From: an uncultured Collinsella sp.
GTDB taxonomy: Bacteria; Actinomycetota; Coriobacteriia; Coriobacteriales; Coriobacteriaceae
Direction of reading: 5' to 3'
Assembly (NCBI GenBank): GCA_902464485.1
Contig: CABQJJ010000001.1
Span: 1 to 64,000 of the forward strand
DNA: 64,000 nucleotides
Both the position numbers and the translations under genes were made by a program. Below the pieces are notes generated by a model. That model did not search any database. It worked only from the letters and a program-made list of their open reading frames with translations, and had not been told where the DNA came from. Positions 63,214 through 64,000 of the stretch are shown here, one piece after another (within the stretch, counting starts at the first letter, position 1; the number at the start of each line of letters is the position of its first letter).

Positions 63214-63417
63214 ATGGCAGAACACATGACCCCGGTTGTCGCGAAGGTCTTGCCCGAGGAAAAGGCGGCCTTCACGGCGGCAACCCAGCTCGTAGGCACC
63301 ACGCCGTCCAACGCCATTCGCATGTTTATCGCCGCGTTCAATCGTTGTGGCACCTTTCCGTTCGACATCTCGCCCAACGGGGCCTTTGGCATTGTGCCCG
63401 ATTCTCATCAACAATGA
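63214..63417 (+). CDS. RelB/DinJ-family antitoxin-like protein
   Basis: This 67-residue protein has the ribbon-helix-helix shape of RelB/DinJ antitoxins (VVAKVLPEEKAAFTAATQLVGTTPSNAIRMFIAAF). The ATG at 63214 follows AAGGAAG. No toxin gene follows within 80 nt; the next gene is a CPBP protease. It may be an orphan antitoxin or a simple RHH repressor. The upstream palindrome is a candidate target for it. Confidence 0.75.
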   Translation: MAEHMTPVVAKVLPEEKAAFTAATQLVGTTPSNAIRMFIAAFNRCGTFPFDISPNGAFGIVPDSHQQ

Positions 63418-63429
63418 CTGTTCCAAACT

Positions 63430-63489
63430 GCCGGCACTTGGGAACGTTCCTTTTCTGCCGGCAGTTAAGGAACGTCCCTAAGTGCCGGG
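63430..63489. repeat. Inverted-repeat element with GTGCCGG ends
   Basis: The arms GCCGGCACTTGGGAACGTTC and GAACGTCCCTAAGTGCCGG (with mismatches) flank a 14-nt loop containing TGCCGGCA. A related half copy occurs at 51926-51968. It lies between the antitoxin and CPBP genes. Confidence 0.65.
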
Positions 63490-63505
63490 TTTTGAGGAGG
63501 TTGGC

Positions 63506-64000
63506 ATGCTCAATGCGCTGGTTTGGGCGCTTGCCTGTTTTGGCGTCGTCGCTGCCGATATTGCCCTGAGTATGGTTCTGTTCTCCGTGCTGGACATCGT
63601 GTCGGCGCTGACGGGTTTCCCAATCGAGAATCTCGATATTCAATGGTTTCAAGCCGCCGCGCAGACGGCATCGTTTTTGATGGCGTTGCTGTGGTGGCGT
63701 TATTTGTGGCCACGGTCGTTTATCGCGCGCTGGCAAGGTGAGTGTCCGCTTGGCGGGGGATTGCGTAGCGCGTGGAAGCGCATTGCCTGCGTTATCGTAA
63801 TCGGCTTTGCCCTGCAGGTAGTCGTTGGCTACGTGACCGACGCCGTACTGTCATTGTTGCCCGAGGTCGCGGCCGATTACAGTGAACTTGTCGAGGAAAC
63901 GGGCATGGGCGACACGAGCTACCTGGCCGTCCTGACCACGGTGCTCGGCGCTCCGTTTTGCGAGGAGTTGCTGGTGCGCGGCATCATTTTTGAGTTTTCG
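63506..64000 (+). CDS. CPBP-family intramembrane metalloprotease, N-terminal part
   Basis: The frame is open from the ATG at 63506, after GAGGAGG, to the window edge (165 codons), so the gene continues outside. It encodes several TM segments (VLFSVLDIVSALTG, CVIVIGFALQVVVGYV). At the right end is the CPBP (Abi/CAAX protease-like) first motif EELLVRG (E-E-x3-R). The remaining active-site motifs are not visible. It may process a membrane-bound protein or peptide. Confidence 0.82.
   Translation, partial: MLNALVWALACFGVVAADIALSMVLFSVLDIVSALTGFPIENLDIQWFQAAAQTASFLMALLWWRYLWPRSFIARWQGECPLGGGLRSAWKRIACVIVIGFALQVVVGYVTDAVLSLLPEVAADYSELVEETGMGDTSYLAVLTTVLGAPFCEELLVRGIIFEFS

Overview
The window is GC-rich, gene-dense bacterial DNA. 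An LPXTG surface protein, DUF6273 proteins, a GltD-type oxidoreductase paired with an [FeFe] hydrogenase, and PTS plus GH4 alpha-glucoside use suggest a strictly anaerobic gut actinobacterium of the Coriobacteriia, most likely Collinsella. That is an inference from gene content; no rRNA or other marker gene is present. Layout: 1-344 is the tail of an amidohydrolase gene and 436-909 a zinc-ribbon membrane protein. 1057-4084 is a copper operon (copA, copZ, csoR) with a CsoR-like operator in front of it. 4583-7918 encodes a long coiled-coil LPXTG surface protein with an embedded CAP domain. From 8.2 to 47.6 kb lies a large accessory island of eukaryote-like phospho-signalling genes: three Hanks-type Ser/Thr kinases, one PP2C phosphatase, two FHA proteins, a NrdG-like radical SAM activase, a ClpB-like AAA+ ATPase, many zinc-ribbon/single-TM proteins, secreted DUF6273 and WG-repeat proteins, calcium-motif leucine-rich proteins, and an operon with a TIR-DUF4357 protein and a Rossmann/RyR-like membrane protein. 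48.3-50.5 kb is a DEAD-box RNA helicase, 51.1-51.9 kb an EFR1-type flavodoxin/ferredoxin, and 52.2-56.7 kb a PTS alpha-glucoside operon (EIIA, LicT-type antiterminator, EIICB, GH4 6-phospho-alpha-glucosidase). 56.9-63.0 kb is a hydrogenase operon that continues into an ABC transporter whose permease and ATPase are fused. The right edge has a RelB-like antitoxin and the start of a CPBP intramembrane protease. How the parts fit: most of the island's transcription units, plus the LPXTG gene and a GNAT gene, start from promoters that carry the same 12-bp palindrome TGTTGCGCAACA. Its centre lies 25.5 bp from a TAnnnT -10 hexamer and usually 67-81 bp from the start codon. This points to one unidentified regulator controlling kinases, phosphatase, FHA readers, envelope proteins and secreted proteins together. 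The central unit is a ten-gene operon (14403-27706) in which a kinase with twelve GETVTV repeats sits beside a phosphatase, an FHA protein, an AAA+ machine and a radical SAM enzyme. A second striking feature is three intergenic arrays of 57-nt hairpin units (15-nt arm, 27-nt middle, 15-nt arm) separated by 23-24 nt of unique sequence. They resemble no element class I can name with confidence.
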